A DNA stretch of 64,000 nt from Gp6-AA40 sp035293405 (GTDB lineage Bacteria > Acidobacteriota > Vicinamibacteria > Vicinamibacterales > UBA2999), in NCBI GenBank assembly GCA_035293405.1, contig DATDOE010000003.1, positions 1 through 64,000 on the forward strand. The letters are read 5' to 3'. The notes below the pieces were generated by a model. That model searched no databases and was not told where the DNA came from. It saw nothing but the letters and a program-made list of their open reading frames with translations. This document shows, piece by piece, positions 1-8,172 of this stretch. The stretch's first letter is position 1. Each line of letters opens with the position of its first letter. Both the position numbers and the translations under genes were made by a program.

Positions 1-48
1 TGGCCCGCCGTAGCCGCGGAGCGGCGAAGGAGGCAGACCCGCCTGCCT
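1..48. repeat. GC-rich hairpin repeat abutting a stop codon
   Basis: Two small inverted repeats lie here: GCCGC-GGA-GCGGC (13-25) and AGGCAG-6 nt-CTGCCT (31-48). The second runs into the TAG stop of the minus-strand gene ending at 47. No T-run follows on either strand, so a classical Rho-independent terminator is not supported. I read it as a probable dispersed extragenic palindromic element cut by the window edge. No second copy is seen in this window, so family membership is inference. Confidence 0.35.
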
Positions 49-832
49 AGAATTCCTTGGCGGGACCAACGATGTGCTTCACCCACTCGTTGTTCTCGTT
101 GCAGATGTATTCCATCAACTCTTCGCCGGGCCGCAGGCGCGCGGTGAAGGTGATCGTGAACGGCTTCGTGTACGCGCCGAGATCGTCGACGATCGTCTCC
201 ACCACCAGCGTACCCATGTTCGTCCGCGTATAGCGCTCGACGGTGTGCAGCTTCTCGGTGTGCGGCGTGCCGATGAAGTCGAACCAGAACTTGTCGTTGA
301 AGCCCACGCTGTCGATAACCAGCGTGTCGCCTTCCCATGTGCCGACCGAGTGGCCGTACCACGTGGGGTCCGGGTCCTCAGGGTGCTTCCGCCCGTCCAT
401 GAAGATCTGGCGATAGCTGTGGATGTTGCCCTCGAAGAGGAAGAACGTGTGCGTGTTCGTCTGGAGAATCCGCCACGGGTACGGGTCGCGACGTGGAACT
501 CCCGTCGGCAGGCAGTTCGCCTCGGGATCTTCTTTCGACATCCGGCCATCCATGATCGTCTTCCACTCAGGCCGGATGGGTAGCGTCTCGCCCTTGGCCA
601 GTCCGTCGGCGATGTTCCCGACGGGGCCACCGCCCTGCCACACGCCCGAGAGATCGATGGTGCCGTTCGGAAGGCGCGGAGCGGGTCCGGTCGGAACGGC
701 AGGTCCACGATTGAGACCGCCTCCGGTGGCAGGAGACGTGGCGGCAGGCAGCGTCTGCTGGGCCACGACCAGCGAGACCGTGAGCGCGAGCGCAGACGCG
801 ATCGCCGCGGAAGAAACCCAGACTCGCCGCAC
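47..832 (-). CDS. Secreted conserved protein of unknown function
   Basis: This is a 261-residue protein with a clear N-terminal signal peptide (hydrophobic stretch about residues 8-24, ending VVAQQ). A Pro/Thr/Gly-rich spacer follows, then a motif around DLSGVWQGG, and then a globular region rich in aromatic and acidic residues (GTWEGDTLVIDSVGF, ETIVDDLGAYTKPF). Proteins with this 'LSGVWQ ... GDTLV(I/V)' pattern are very common in Acidobacteriota and have no assigned role. The GTG start at 832 has an AAGGAG Shine-Dalgarno 7-8 nt upstream. The gene lies 15 bp downstream of the DUF6152-like gene on the same strand, so the two are probably co-transcribed. No catalytic motif is recognisable. Confidence 0.8.
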   Translation of the reverse strand: MRRVWVSSAAIASALALTVSLVVAQQTLPAATSPATGGGLNRGPAVPTGPAPRLPNGTIDLSGVWQGGGPVGNIADGLAKGETLPIRPEWKTIMDGRMSKEDPEANCLPTGVPRRDPYPWRILQTNTHTFFLFEGNIHSYRQIFMDGRKHPEDPDPTWYGHSVGTWEGDTLVIDSVGFNDKFWFDFIGTPHTEKLHTVERYTRTNMGTLVVETIVDDLGAYTKPFTITFTARLRPGEELMEYICNENNEWVKHIVGPAKEF

Positions 833-847
833 GTCGTGCTCCTTCCC

Positions 848-1267
848 CTACTTCTGGGGCTGCGCCGGCGGCGGCGCGTCACCGCCGGACGATCCGGCAA
901 ACACACGCCGGCCGTCTGCCAGCTTCACGACACGCGCATTCGCCATCTTCGAACCGTCCTTGGCCAGCGAACCCTCAACGACGACCTCGTCGCCGACATT
1001 GAGCGACTTCCGCGTCCACCCGTTACGCGTCAGCACGTTGGGACTGGCCAGCTCGAGGTTCCAGCTCGTGACCACGCCCTTGTCGTCGCGCACCTCGACA
1101 TAAAAGCGCGCGTGTGGATTCATCCACTCGACCTTCGATACGGTGCCCTTGAGCGTCACAGGCTTGTTCGCGTCGTATTCCGCCGCGAACGAATGATGAG
1201 CCAGGGCAGGGCCCGCCGAGATCGCCAACGTCGCCACACCCGCCAGAACTCCCAGGCTGACTCTCAT
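848..1267 (-). CDS. DUF6152-like secreted protein
   Basis: A 139-residue protein. The start chosen is the internal ATG at 1267 because a strong GGAGGT Shine-Dalgarno lies just upstream (1273-1278) and a clean signal peptide (residues 1-21, ending PALAHH) begins there; a longer open frame runs upstream without support. The mature part opens HHSFAAEYD and continues with a small beta-rich domain (KGTVSKVEWMNPHARFYVEV, ELASPNVLTRNGWTRKSLNVGDEV). That pattern is typical of the DUF6152 family, an OB-fold-like periplasmic domain often found beside outer-membrane or secreted proteins. It is the upstream partner of the secreted protein at 47-832. Function unknown. Confidence 0.85.
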   Translation of the reverse strand: MRVSLGVLAGVATLAISAGPALAHHSFAAEYDANKPVTLKGTVSKVEWMNPHARFYVEVRDDKGVVTSWNLELASPNVLTRNGWTRKSLNVGDEVVVEGSLAKDGSKMANARVVKLADGRRVFAGSSGGDAPPPAQPQK

Positions 1268-1356
1268 CAAACACCTCCATACGACCCGCCGCGATTCTCG
1301 CGGCGTCGCACTGTGGCGAATCGTACGCGGACGGGGCGGCTGCTGTAAAGACCCGT

Positions 1357-1469
1357 AACTCAAAACGCAAAACTCAAAATTCAAACAATGACTCGCGTCC
1401 AAGCTCAAACACTGACGTGCGCAGAACGGGGCGCCGCAGTGTTTGAGTTTTGAGTCTTGAGTTTTGAGT
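1357..1469. repeat. Intergenic inverted-repeat element, family A (copy 1)
   Basis: The left arm carries ACTCAAAACGCAAAACTCAA, and the right arm is a run of TTTGAGTTTTGAGT units. The inner arms CTCAAACACTG (1404-1414) and CAGTGTTTGAG (1437-1447) are perfectly complementary across a 22-nt loop. The same 20-mer and the same CAAACACTG inner arm recur at 26907 and 60373. This copy fills the gap between the DUF6152-like gene and the stop of the SPFH gene. Confidence 0.8.
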
Positions 1470-1474
1470 CTCGG

Positions 1475-2430
1475 TTACCGCGCGACCGCCTCGGCCGTCT
1501 CAGCTGGAACGGCCGGGAAGGTCGCCGTGATCGGCACGCCCATCGGGCCAACGGGGATGTACACCACGGTGTGATTCGGCGACACCACCATCAGCTTCTG
1601 CGCCTCGATGGCCTCGTGCTGGATGTACATCGGGCTGAGCTGTCCGCGAATGATCTGCATGGCGTTCGCGATCCCTTGCGCCTGCACCTCGCGTTTGGTC
1701 CGCTCCTTCCGCTCGATCTCGATCTCGGTGTCCTTACGCTGCAGGTCCTGTGTCGCGGAGAGCTTTCTCGACACCGCGTCCGCGACTTCAGCCGGATACT
1801 GGACGTTGCCGACGACAACGCTGCCGATCACGAAGGGACTCCCGGTCGCGTAGGCGCGGATGCGCGCGAGCACGGCATCGCCGATCGGAATCAACGCGTC
1901 CTTCACCTCCAGGCCATTGCGCCGCTGCACCTCGTCGCGGGCGAACGTTCGCAGCGGCTCGCGAACGAAGTTCCCGTACGCCACCTCACGACGGAGTCAG
2001 GCCCCCGGTTGGTTCCCTGGTCTGAGACAGTCGTGCTGTACCGCTCCATGAAGAGTGGAACCAGACGTTCGTCCACGCGCCACACGGTGTGGACGCGGAA
2101 CGCGATTTTCAGGTTGTCGCGGCTCAACACCGCTTCGTCGGCGGTGAAGTCCTCGCTGTAGGTGTACGGCGTCACGCTCACGTTCGTTACATCGAGCAGC
2201 CAGCGTCGCCCCGTGGACGTCGGACCCCGCTGCACTCCGTAGAACGTGGACCTGCCGAACACCGCACCCTTTGTGAGGTACCCCACGTAGCCGGCTGGCG
2301 TGAAGGGATTCGACGAGCCCAGCAGCCAGACCACACCGGCGAACACCACCGCCAGCGCGAGGAACACCGGAACGCGAGATCCGCCCAGAGACACACGACG
2401 ACCGCCGAACGTGACGGGGAAAGCCAACAT
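1475..2430 (-). pseudogene. SPFH/prohibitin-family membrane protein, frameshifted
   Basis: Two overlapping frames together make one SPFH (band 7) protein of about 310 residues. The N-terminal part (start ATG 2430) has one transmembrane helix (about residues 22-40, VPVFLALAVVFAGVVWLLG) and the first half of the SPFH domain up to GPDSVV. The C-terminal part resumes in another frame with AYGNFVREPLRTFARDE and carries the charged coiled coil (DLQRKDTEIEIERKERTKREVQ region). The shift sits at about 1982-1988, where one missing base would restore RVAYGNF. Family members are membrane-anchored scaffold proteins, some acting with FtsH. Either a real recent pseudogene or a one-base assembly error; the rest of both halves looks conserved. 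Confidence 0.75.
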
Positions 2431-2585
2431 GGCAAGCCTGCAAACACGCCGACGGGGTTAGCTGCCGGGCTCGAGGTTGGAAGTCCTCTACCGCCAGCCA
2501 TCACCCACATGGGATCAGGCCAGCAGATTCGCCCCGAAAGTTGGGTCCTCCGGAGGTCAGCCGTCAAATTCGCGGATCGAGCGCA

Positions 2586-3023
2586 CTACGGTCCACTGGC
2601 CACCACGATTTCGGCGTGATTCCGGCGGCGAACCGCGAGCACGTGTTGCATCGATCTCTGCACGGCCCAGTACAGGCGGTTGTCGGGCATGACGCCGAGC
2701 CTGAGAAGGGTGAGCAGTTGGAACTCGTACGCGCCTCGCTCGTCGGCTCCGTGCCGTAGATGCCACTCTTCATGCGCGAGGACGCTCGCCAGCTTTTTTA
2801 TCGCCAGCGAGTCTCCGCATAACTCACGGGCATCAGCGGCGTCGCGAAACACCGGTGACGAGGTGATCAGATAGATCGTGCCCGTGTCCCGCCTGACGAA
2901 CCCTTCGGCCCCCGCCGAGACTTCCGGGGGAATGAAGTCGATGAGCTCGATCGGCGGCATCGTGCGCTCGGCTCGGCCGAGGACGCTCAGCGCGCACACG
3001 AGTACTGACGCGGCGCTCCACAT
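2586..3023 (-). CDS. Small secreted protein with HExxH motif
   Basis: A 145-residue protein with a short signal-peptide-like N-terminus (residues 1-18, MWSAASVLVCALSVLG). The centre holds VLAHEEWHLRHGADERGAYEF, where HEEWH fits the HExxH zinc-protease signature and the downstream Glu residues could supply a third ligand. Length is short for a complete metalloprotease, so it may be a minimal zincin-like domain or a non-catalytic relative. Start ATG 3023 has AGGAGG about 8 nt upstream. No operon partner is evident: the neighbour downstream is the frameshifted SPFH gene, and upstream is a gene-poor stretch. I do not recognise a named family. Confidence 0.65.
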   Translation of the reverse strand: MWSAASVLVCALSVLGRAERTMPPIELIDFIPPEVSAGAEGFVRRDTGTIYLITSSPVFRDAADARELCGDSLAIKKLASVLAHEEWHLRHGADERGAYEFQLLTLLRLGVMPDNRLYWAVQRSMQHVLAVRRRNHAEIVVASGP

Positions 3024-3372
3024 GGCCAGCCTCCTGACGCGGGCTGGCCTCCCCTATACTTGGCGGAGTCCGGCCCGCAGCCAATACCTGCGGGTTGTGA
3101 TCAGGGGTGCCGGTGCGTTGCCGCGCGCCGGTACCCCGCCCTTCTTGCGTGGTCTCCACGAATCAATAACGCGCGTCCGAGCGGTTGGTTCACACCGGCG
3201 CGCGACGCGCCGCCCATCGCAGCTTCCGTGCCACTTCAGTGTGCAGCGAGTTAATGGTGTCTTTGACGGCACGAGGCACGAATCGGTTCGTGCCTCGCAT
3301 CGTTGAATCCGTCTCGGCGCGGCCCGCTGTTCGTCTGCGAACAATCAGTCCCGCGAACGGACACAGGCGGGG
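3024..3372. other. Gene-poor stretch with one perfect hairpin
   Basis: No convincing coding region is seen on either strand; the open frames here have biased, non-protein-like composition. It contains a perfect 11-bp stem with a 4-nt loop, CGAGGCACGAA-TCGG-TTCGTGCCTCG, at 3272-3297. No U-run follows on either strand. It may be degraded sequence belonging with the adjacent beta-lactamase-family remnant. Confidence 0.5.
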
Positions 3373-3689
3373 TTACTTCACGATGGCTTGGAACACGGCG
3401 TTCTCGAAGTCGCGCTGCAGCGCAGGCGTCGACGTCTGCATCAGGATGATCGTGATCATCCGTTCCTGTTCACGAACATGGTGGCCAACTGCGCGTAGTC
3501 CTCGGCGGCGCTGACGAGCCCGCCGGCGCCGGAGAAGTACGTGGCGCTGCTCAACCCATTCTGATCGGGCAGTTTCTCGAGGCCTGTCTGGGTGCGCCGG
3601 TAGAGCGGCACGATCCGCGCTGCGCGCTCGGGCGTCAGCGCGAAGCCGGTGTCCTTCATCCCCAGCGGATCGAACGGCCGCTGCTTCAA
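3373..3689 (-). pseudogene. Serine beta-lactamase/esterase-family remnant
   Basis: Two pieces of one family are visible on the minus strand. The piece 3689-3456 reads FDPLGMKDTGF and then FSGAGGLVSAAEDYAQLATMF, characteristic of the middle of class C beta-lactamase-related serine hydrolases (Beta-lactamase, PF00144). The piece from about 3460 to the stop at 3373 reads IILMQTSTPALQRDFENAVFQAIVK in another frame, which matches the extreme C-terminus of the same family. The N-terminal SxxK part and about 100 residues between the two pieces are absent. This is a decayed gene with an internal deletion and a frame change. Confidence 0.75.
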
Positions 3690-3903
3690 GAAGCGATAGG
3701 AAGGAGTCCAGCCTCAGTCAAGGAATGCAAACCAAAGTCGCCTCGCTGGGGGCCTTATCAGCACGGGTTCAGGCGAACCCGGGCGCTTTCGTGCAGACGA
3801 GTGCAGGCACGGGCGTTGCGATTCACGGCTGTCACTGACGCCGCTCGCCATGGCCGCGTCATGGCAGCCTCTCCCTGAAAGGGGCGCCCCTCCCCTCCCT
3901 GAT

Positions 3904-3936
3904 CGCTTCGCCCCTGCGTGTGACTGGGGCGAAGCG
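3904..3936 (-). terminator. Hairpin downstream of the histidine kinase, possible terminator
   Basis: A perfect 11-bp stem, CGCTTCGCCCC / GGGGCGAAGCG, with an 11-nt loop lies about 30 nt beyond the stop of the minus-strand kinase gene. No T-rich tail follows, so it may be a transcript-end stabilising structure rather than an intrinsic terminator. Confidence 0.4.
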
Positions 3937-3967
3937 GTCGGGGTACCCACGCGCTCAACGCCCGCGT

Positions 3968-6121
3968 CTACCGACTGAGCACCTCCTGCACTTTCGCCAC
4001 GAGACCCTCGGCCGAGAAGGGCTTCTCGAGGAACGCCAGATCGCGCTCGACGCTCGCCGAGTCGAACATCGCGTAGTCGGTGTACCCCGAGATGAAGAGC
4101 ACGCGAAGGGACGGCTGCTTCTCGAGCAGCCGATGAAAGAGATCGAACCCTGACCTGCCGGGCATCACGACGTCGGTGAGCAGCAGGTCCACCGACTTCA
4201 TCGCGTCGAAGAGCGTCTCGGCTACATCCGGGTTGGCGGCCTCCACAACCGCATAGCCCGCACGCTCGAGGATGATCCGCACCAGCTCGCGTACGGCCTG
4301 CTCGTCCTCTACGAGCAGCACCGACGCCGACCCAGGGACGCGTTGAGGCTCGGCGTGACGTTCGGTCACGGGGACCGGGCTGGTCTCACTCGGGAGGTAC
4401 ACCGTGAACGCGGATCCATAATCGGGCTCGCTCTCCACGTGGATCGCGCCCCCGCTCTGCACGATGATGCCGTAGACCGTTGCCAGCCCGAGGCCGGTTC
4501 CCTGCCCGCGAGGCTTGGTGGTGAAGAACGGTTCGAACAGGCGCGCCTTGGTGTCGTCGCTCATGCCACAGCCGGTGTCGCTCACGGTGAGCGTCACGTA
4601 GGAGCCGGCTTTGAGGCCGGGGCGGTGCATAGCGGCCGATCCATCGATCGTCACCGTGGCGGTCTCGAGCTGAACCGTTCCACCGCCGCCGATCGCATCC
4701 CGCGCGTTGAGCACGAGGTTCATGACCACCTGTTCGAGCTGGCTCCGATCCGCGCGGACCGCGGACAGTTCCGCGGCCAAGGACATGGTGAGGTCGATGT
4801 CCTCGCCGATCACGCGCCGCAGCATCGTCACCATATCCACGATCAGCAGGTTCAGATCGATCGAGACCGTCTCCATCACGTGCCGGCTGCTGAACGACAG
4901 GAGCTGCTTGGTCAGCGCCGCCGCACGGCCCGCAGCCTTGATGATCTCCTCGAGGTCACGGCGCTGCTCGGGCGCAGTCGCCCAGTCGAGGGCGAAGCGG
5001 CTGTAGCCGACGATCGCCGTCAGCAGGTTGTTGAAGTCGTGCGCGACGCCGCCGGCCAGCTGCCCGACCGCCTCCATCTTCTGCGCCTGGCGGAACTGCA
5101 GCTCGAGTGAGCGGCGATCGGTGATGTCGGCGAGCACGCCCACGACGCGCGCGGGCTCTCCCCGATCGTTGGAGTCCACTCGGCCGTCGAATTGGAACCA
5201 GCGCACGCCCTCCGGGAGGAGCAGGCGGAACGCCAACCCGAAGTCCGAGATATCGCGGACGGCCTTCTCGACAGCCGCGCGGACGCGCGCGCGATCGTCC
5301 GGATGGGTCCGCTCGTAGATCTCGTCCTGCGAAATCCCGCGGACGTCAGGCGGCAGGCCGAGCATGCGCGCGAGCGATTTCGATACGACGACCCACGACG
5401 AGCCCAGGTCATGATACGACACGCCGACACGCGCGGCCGACATGGCAAAGTCCGTCTGCTCGTCCTGCGCGCGGAGCTCCTCCGCTTGTGCCTGCAACTG
5501 CGACATCAGACGCGCGTTCTCGTAGACGATGCCGGCCTGCGCGCCGAAGGTCGTCGCGAGCTGCGTGTCCACGTCGGAGAACGCCGGAGCCCCGACTTTC
5601 TCGACCAGGGCCAGCCAGCCGTACACGCGAGATGGCGATGCGATGGGCACGAAGAGGAATGAATGCACCGGAGGATGCGATGCCGGCAGACCGATCGCCT
5701 GTGGATCGCCACTCGGATTGGTCACCACCACGGGCTCGCGCGTCGCGATGACGCGCCTGCCCGGGTTATCGCGGTCGAGGGCCAGCAGCTGCTTGAGATC
5801 GGCGACCGCGTTCTCCTCCAGGCCCACCGAGATCAGATCCTCGAACCGGGTGCCATCGTCGCTGAAGATGCCGACGCCGGCGATGGCGGCGTGCGTGATG
5901 TCACGTGCGGCACTGACCACGTGGCGCAGGAGCGCGGCGGGATCGCGCTCGGCCATCAGGCGCTGCGAGTGCTCCAGCAGCAGCGCCATGCGCCGGTCAC
6001 CGGCCGCGAGAAGCGCGCGAGACTTCTCTTCTCCGTCGCGATTTGAGTCAGACATCAGGGGGAATCGGCTGCCCGGACTGCCGTCAGGCTGGCGGAGCGA
6101 TGATATCCGGTCCTCGTGCAC
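3968..6121 (-). CDS. Hybrid sensor histidine kinase (GAF-PAS-HisKA-HATPase-REC)
   Basis: A 717-residue cytosolic hybrid kinase. Domains in order: GAF about 45-200, PAS/PAC about 225-337 (ending ADITDRR), HisKA with the phospho-acceptor His361 in GGVAHDFNNLL, HATPase_c with N-box Asn472 (NLVLNARDAI) and G-boxes DTGCGM and GTGLGL, and a C-terminal receiver domain (about 600-715) with acceptor Asp650 in LLLTDVVMP and conserved Lys700. No transmembrane helix is present, so the signal is probably cytoplasmic. The receiver has no output domain, so the phosphate must go to a separate partner, not seen nearby. The start is uncertain: GTG 6121 gives the full frame, ATG 6055 (MSDSNRDG) is an alternative; neither has a clear Shine-Dalgarno. 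Confidence 0.9.
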   Translation of the reverse strand: MHEDRISSLRQPDGSPGSRFPLMSDSNRDGEEKSRALLAAGDRRMALLLEHSQRLMAERDPAALLRHVVSAARDITHAAIAGVGIFSDDGTRFEDLISVGLEENAVADLKQLLALDRDNPGRRVIATREPVVVTNPSGDPQAIGLPASHPPVHSFLFVPIASPSRVYGWLALVEKVGAPAFSDVDTQLATTFGAQAGIVYENARLMSQLQAQAEELRAQDEQTDFAMSAARVGVSYHDLGSSWVVVSKSLARMLGLPPDVRGISQDEIYERTHPDDRARVRAAVEKAVRDISDFGLAFRLLLPEGVRWFQFDGRVDSNDRGEPARVVGVLADITDRRSLELQFRQAQKMEAVGQLAGGVAHDFNNLLTAIVGYSRFALDWATAPEQRRDLEEIIKAAGRAAALTKQLLSFSSRHVMETVSIDLNLLIVDMVTMLRRVIGEDIDLTMSLAAELSAVRADRSQLEQVVMNLVLNARDAIGGGGTVQLETATVTIDGSAAMHRPGLKAGSYVTLTVSDTGCGMSDDTKARLFEPFFTTKPRGQGTGLGLATVYGIIVQSGGAIHVESEPDYGSAFTVYLPSETSPVPVTERHAEPQRVPGSASVLLVEDEQAVRELVRIILERAGYAVVEAANPDVAETLFDAMKSVDLLLTDVVMPGRSGFDLFHRLLEKQPSLRVLFISGYTDYAMFDSASVERDLAFLEKPFSAEGLVAKVQEVLSR

Positions 6122-6290
6122 ACGGGCCCGAGGTCGAGCAGACGACTCACCGCGATTACGAGCCTGATCGCTCCATGACAGATCTGTGGCCGGCTGTATC
6201 GAACAGGACTTGATAACTCGCGGATTTCGTTAGGGATAGAGCGGAAACGGCTCTGGCGGCCGGCTTGCTACCTCAGCGCCTGGAGAGTTT

Positions 6291-6911
6291 ATGCGCAACT
6301 TCTGCACACTCGCGCTGTTGTCGATTGTTCTCGGTCCTGCGCTCGCCGTCGAACGGGCGTCGGCACAGACGGCCGTCAACGTGTCGGCCCACATCGGATC
6401 CTTCCACCTGGCAGTCGCCAACTACTACCACGTGCCGGAGCGTGAGGTCGTGGTCATCAAGAAGCAACGGATCCCCGATGAGGAGATCCCCGTGGCGCTG
6501 TTCATCGCACAGCGGGCGGTGGTGTCGTCGGCAACGGTGGTCAACTTCCGACTGCGTGGCGAATCCTGGTGGGATATCTCGGTGCGCTTCGGCCTCACGC
6601 CGGACGTGTACTACGTGCCCGTGGCGGGAAACCCCGGTCCCCCGTACGGCAGAGCCTATGGTCACTACAAGAAGAAGTCGCGCGACCAGTGGAAGACCAT
6701 CGTCCTGACCGATGCGGATATCGTGAACCTCGTCCATCTGCGCTTCCTCAGCGAACACTATCGCGTCGCGCCCGAACGCATCATCGAGATGCGCCGCGAG
6801 CGTGACTTCGTCGCAATCCACGCCAGCGTCAAGGGGCGCGACAAGGGCGGCTACCGGAGCGAGACCGATCACGGCCGCGACAAGGGCAAGGGCAAGCAGG
6901 CCCACAGGTAA
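6291..6911 (+). CDS. Secreted protein with duplicated unknown domain
   Basis: A 206-residue protein with a signal peptide (residues 1-25, ending ASAQT) and a GGAGAG Shine-Dalgarno before ATG 6291. The mature protein appears internally duplicated. The pattern in the first half (LAVANYYHVPEREVVVIKKQ) resembles that in the second half (LRFLSEHYRVAPERIIEMRRE): a helix, Y-x-V-x-x-E/P-x, then a basic strand. A Trp-rich segment (GESWWDISVRFGLTPDVYYVPV) lies between. The C-terminal 35 residues are Lys/Gly/Arg-rich (GRDKGGYRSE, GKGKQAHR). It is divergently oriented from the histidine kinase, with 168 bp between the starts. No named family recognised. Confidence 0.7.
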   Translation: MRNFCTLALLSIVLGPALAVERASAQTAVNVSAHIGSFHLAVANYYHVPEREVVVIKKQRIPDEEIPVALFIAQRAVVSSATVVNFRLRGESWWDISVRFGLTPDVYYVPVAGNPGPPYGRAYGHYKKKSRDQWKTIVLTDADIVNLVHLRFLSEHYRVAPERIIEMRRERDFVAIHASVKGRDKGGYRSETDHGRDKGKGKQAHR

Positions 6912-6956
6912 CCCCGCGTCACGGTGGTCGATGACGCGCGCCAGGCGCGCGTCCGC

Positions 6957-6962
6957 TACAAT
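6957..6962 (+). promoter_or_regulatory. -10 box TACAAT, leaderless start candidate
   Basis: TACAAT ends 7 nt before ATG 6970, with no Shine-Dalgarno between. Transcription from this box would begin at or next to the start codon. No good -35 is seen. Confidence 0.5.
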
Positions 6963-6969
6963 GCGGGCC

Positions 6970-8106
6970 ATGCTCACGCCTGGGCGACGATGCCTCTTCG
7001 CCGCCGCGATCGCCATCGCGGCGGCTCCACTTTCAATCTGGTTCGCGGCCACGGCCGTGGCACAGCCAGCGGTGACGTCGCGCGCGCCGGCGTTTCAGGT
7101 TGATCCGACGTGGCCGACCATTCCGAACAACTGGGTCCTGGGAGAGGTCACGTCGATCGCGGTCGATTCGCGCGATCACATCTGGGTGCTGCACCGGCCG
7201 CGCTCGATTCCTGAGGCGCAGCGCGCCACGGCCGCGCCTCCGGTGCTCGAGTTCGATACCGCCGGCAAGCTGCTCGGAAGCTGGGGTGGACCGGCCGAGG
7301 GCTATGACTGGCCGGAGCGGGAGCACGGCATCCACGTCGACGCCAAGGGATTCGTCTGGATCAGCGGCAACGGCGGCTGGCCGAAGCCGACCGCCAACGG
7401 CAGCGGCGACGACATGATCTTGAAGTTCAACAAATCCGGGAAACTGGTCCTCCAGATCGGCCATCGTGGCCAGAGCAAGGGCAACACCGATACGGTCAAC
7501 GTCCATCAGCCCGCCGACGTGTTCGTCGACGCATCTAAAAACGAACTGTACGTGGCTGACGGCTACGGCAATCAGCGGGTGGTCGTGTTCGATGCCGGGA
7601 ATGGAGGATTCAAGCGCATGTGGACCGCGTTCGGGAACATGCCGCCGGCGGCGATGGCGCCGAACCCGCCGGTGCCGGCGGCGAAGCAGGACGGCGACGG
7701 GCCGCCCCAGTTCGGCCTGGTGCACGCCGTCAAAGTGTCCAGGGACGGAACGGTGTACGTGGCCGATCGCACCAACAACCGCGTGCAGACGTTTACCCGG
7801 GACGGGAAGTTTCTTCGACAGACGAGGCTCGCGCAAGCCGGCACCGTGACGCCGGTGCCGGCGGGGTTCGCGTTCTCGTCCGACAAGACGCAGCAGTTTC
7901 TCTACGTCGTGGATTCCGGGCCGATGCAGGTCGCGATCTTCGATCGCGTGACGTTGACACCGCTCGGCACTGTAGGCGTGCGCGGTTCGAAGCCCGGCGA
8001 CTTCGACATCGTCCATCACATGGCCGCCGATTCGAAAGGCAATCTCTACACGGCGGAGATCGTCACCAATCGCCGCGCGCAGAAGTTCGTGCTGCAACGG
8101 CGTTAG
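6970..8106 (+). CDS. Secreted NHL-repeat beta-propeller protein
   Basis: A 378-residue protein with a signal peptide (about residues 1-32, hydrophobic LFAAAIAIAAAPLSIWFAATAVAQ). The mature part carries NHL-type repeats: GEVTSIAVDSRDHIWVL, HGIHVDAKGFVWISGN, PADVFVDASKNELYVADGYGNQRVVVFD, VHAVKVSRDGTVYVADRTNNRVQTF and HHMAADSKGNLYTAEI. Each follows the NHL pattern of a strand, a turn and YVAD-x-x-N-x-R. These form six-bladed propellers, often acting as periplasmic binding scaffolds or peptidyl-hydroxyglycine-lyase-like enzymes; here the substrate is unknown. ATG 6970 was preferred over the in-frame ATG 6961 because the latter overlaps the -10 box. It ends immediately before a TTGGG-type repeat. 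Confidence 0.8.
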   Translation: MLTPGRRCLFAAAIAIAAAPLSIWFAATAVAQPAVTSRAPAFQVDPTWPTIPNNWVLGEVTSIAVDSRDHIWVLHRPRSIPEAQRATAAPPVLEFDTAGKLLGSWGGPAEGYDWPEREHGIHVDAKGFVWISGNGGWPKPTANGSGDDMILKFNKSGKLVLQIGHRGQSKGNTDTVNVHQPADVFVDASKNELYVADGYGNQRVVVFDAGNGGFKRMWTAFGNMPPAAMAPNPPVPAAKQDGDGPPQFGLVHAVKVSRDGTVYVADRTNNRVQTFTRDGKFLRQTRLAQAGTVTPVPAGFAFSSDKTQQFLYVVDSGPMQVAIFDRVTLTPLGTVGVRGSKPGDFDIVHHMAADSKGNLYTAEIVTNRRAQKFVLQRR

Positions 8107-8155
8107 CCTCGGGTTGGGCGTTGGGGGTTTGGGCGTTGGGCGTTGGGAGTTGACT
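8107..8155. repeat. TTGGGNGTT repeat array (family B, copy 1)
   Basis: A run of near-identical units (GGGTTGGGCG, TTGGGGGTT, TGGGCGTTGGG, CGTTGGGAGTTG) starts directly after the TAG stop of the NHL gene and ends shortly before the permease start. The same TTGGGAGTTGG units form an inverted pair at 31379-31496. Confidence 0.7.
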
Positions 8156-8172
8156 CAGGCTACTGATCGCCG

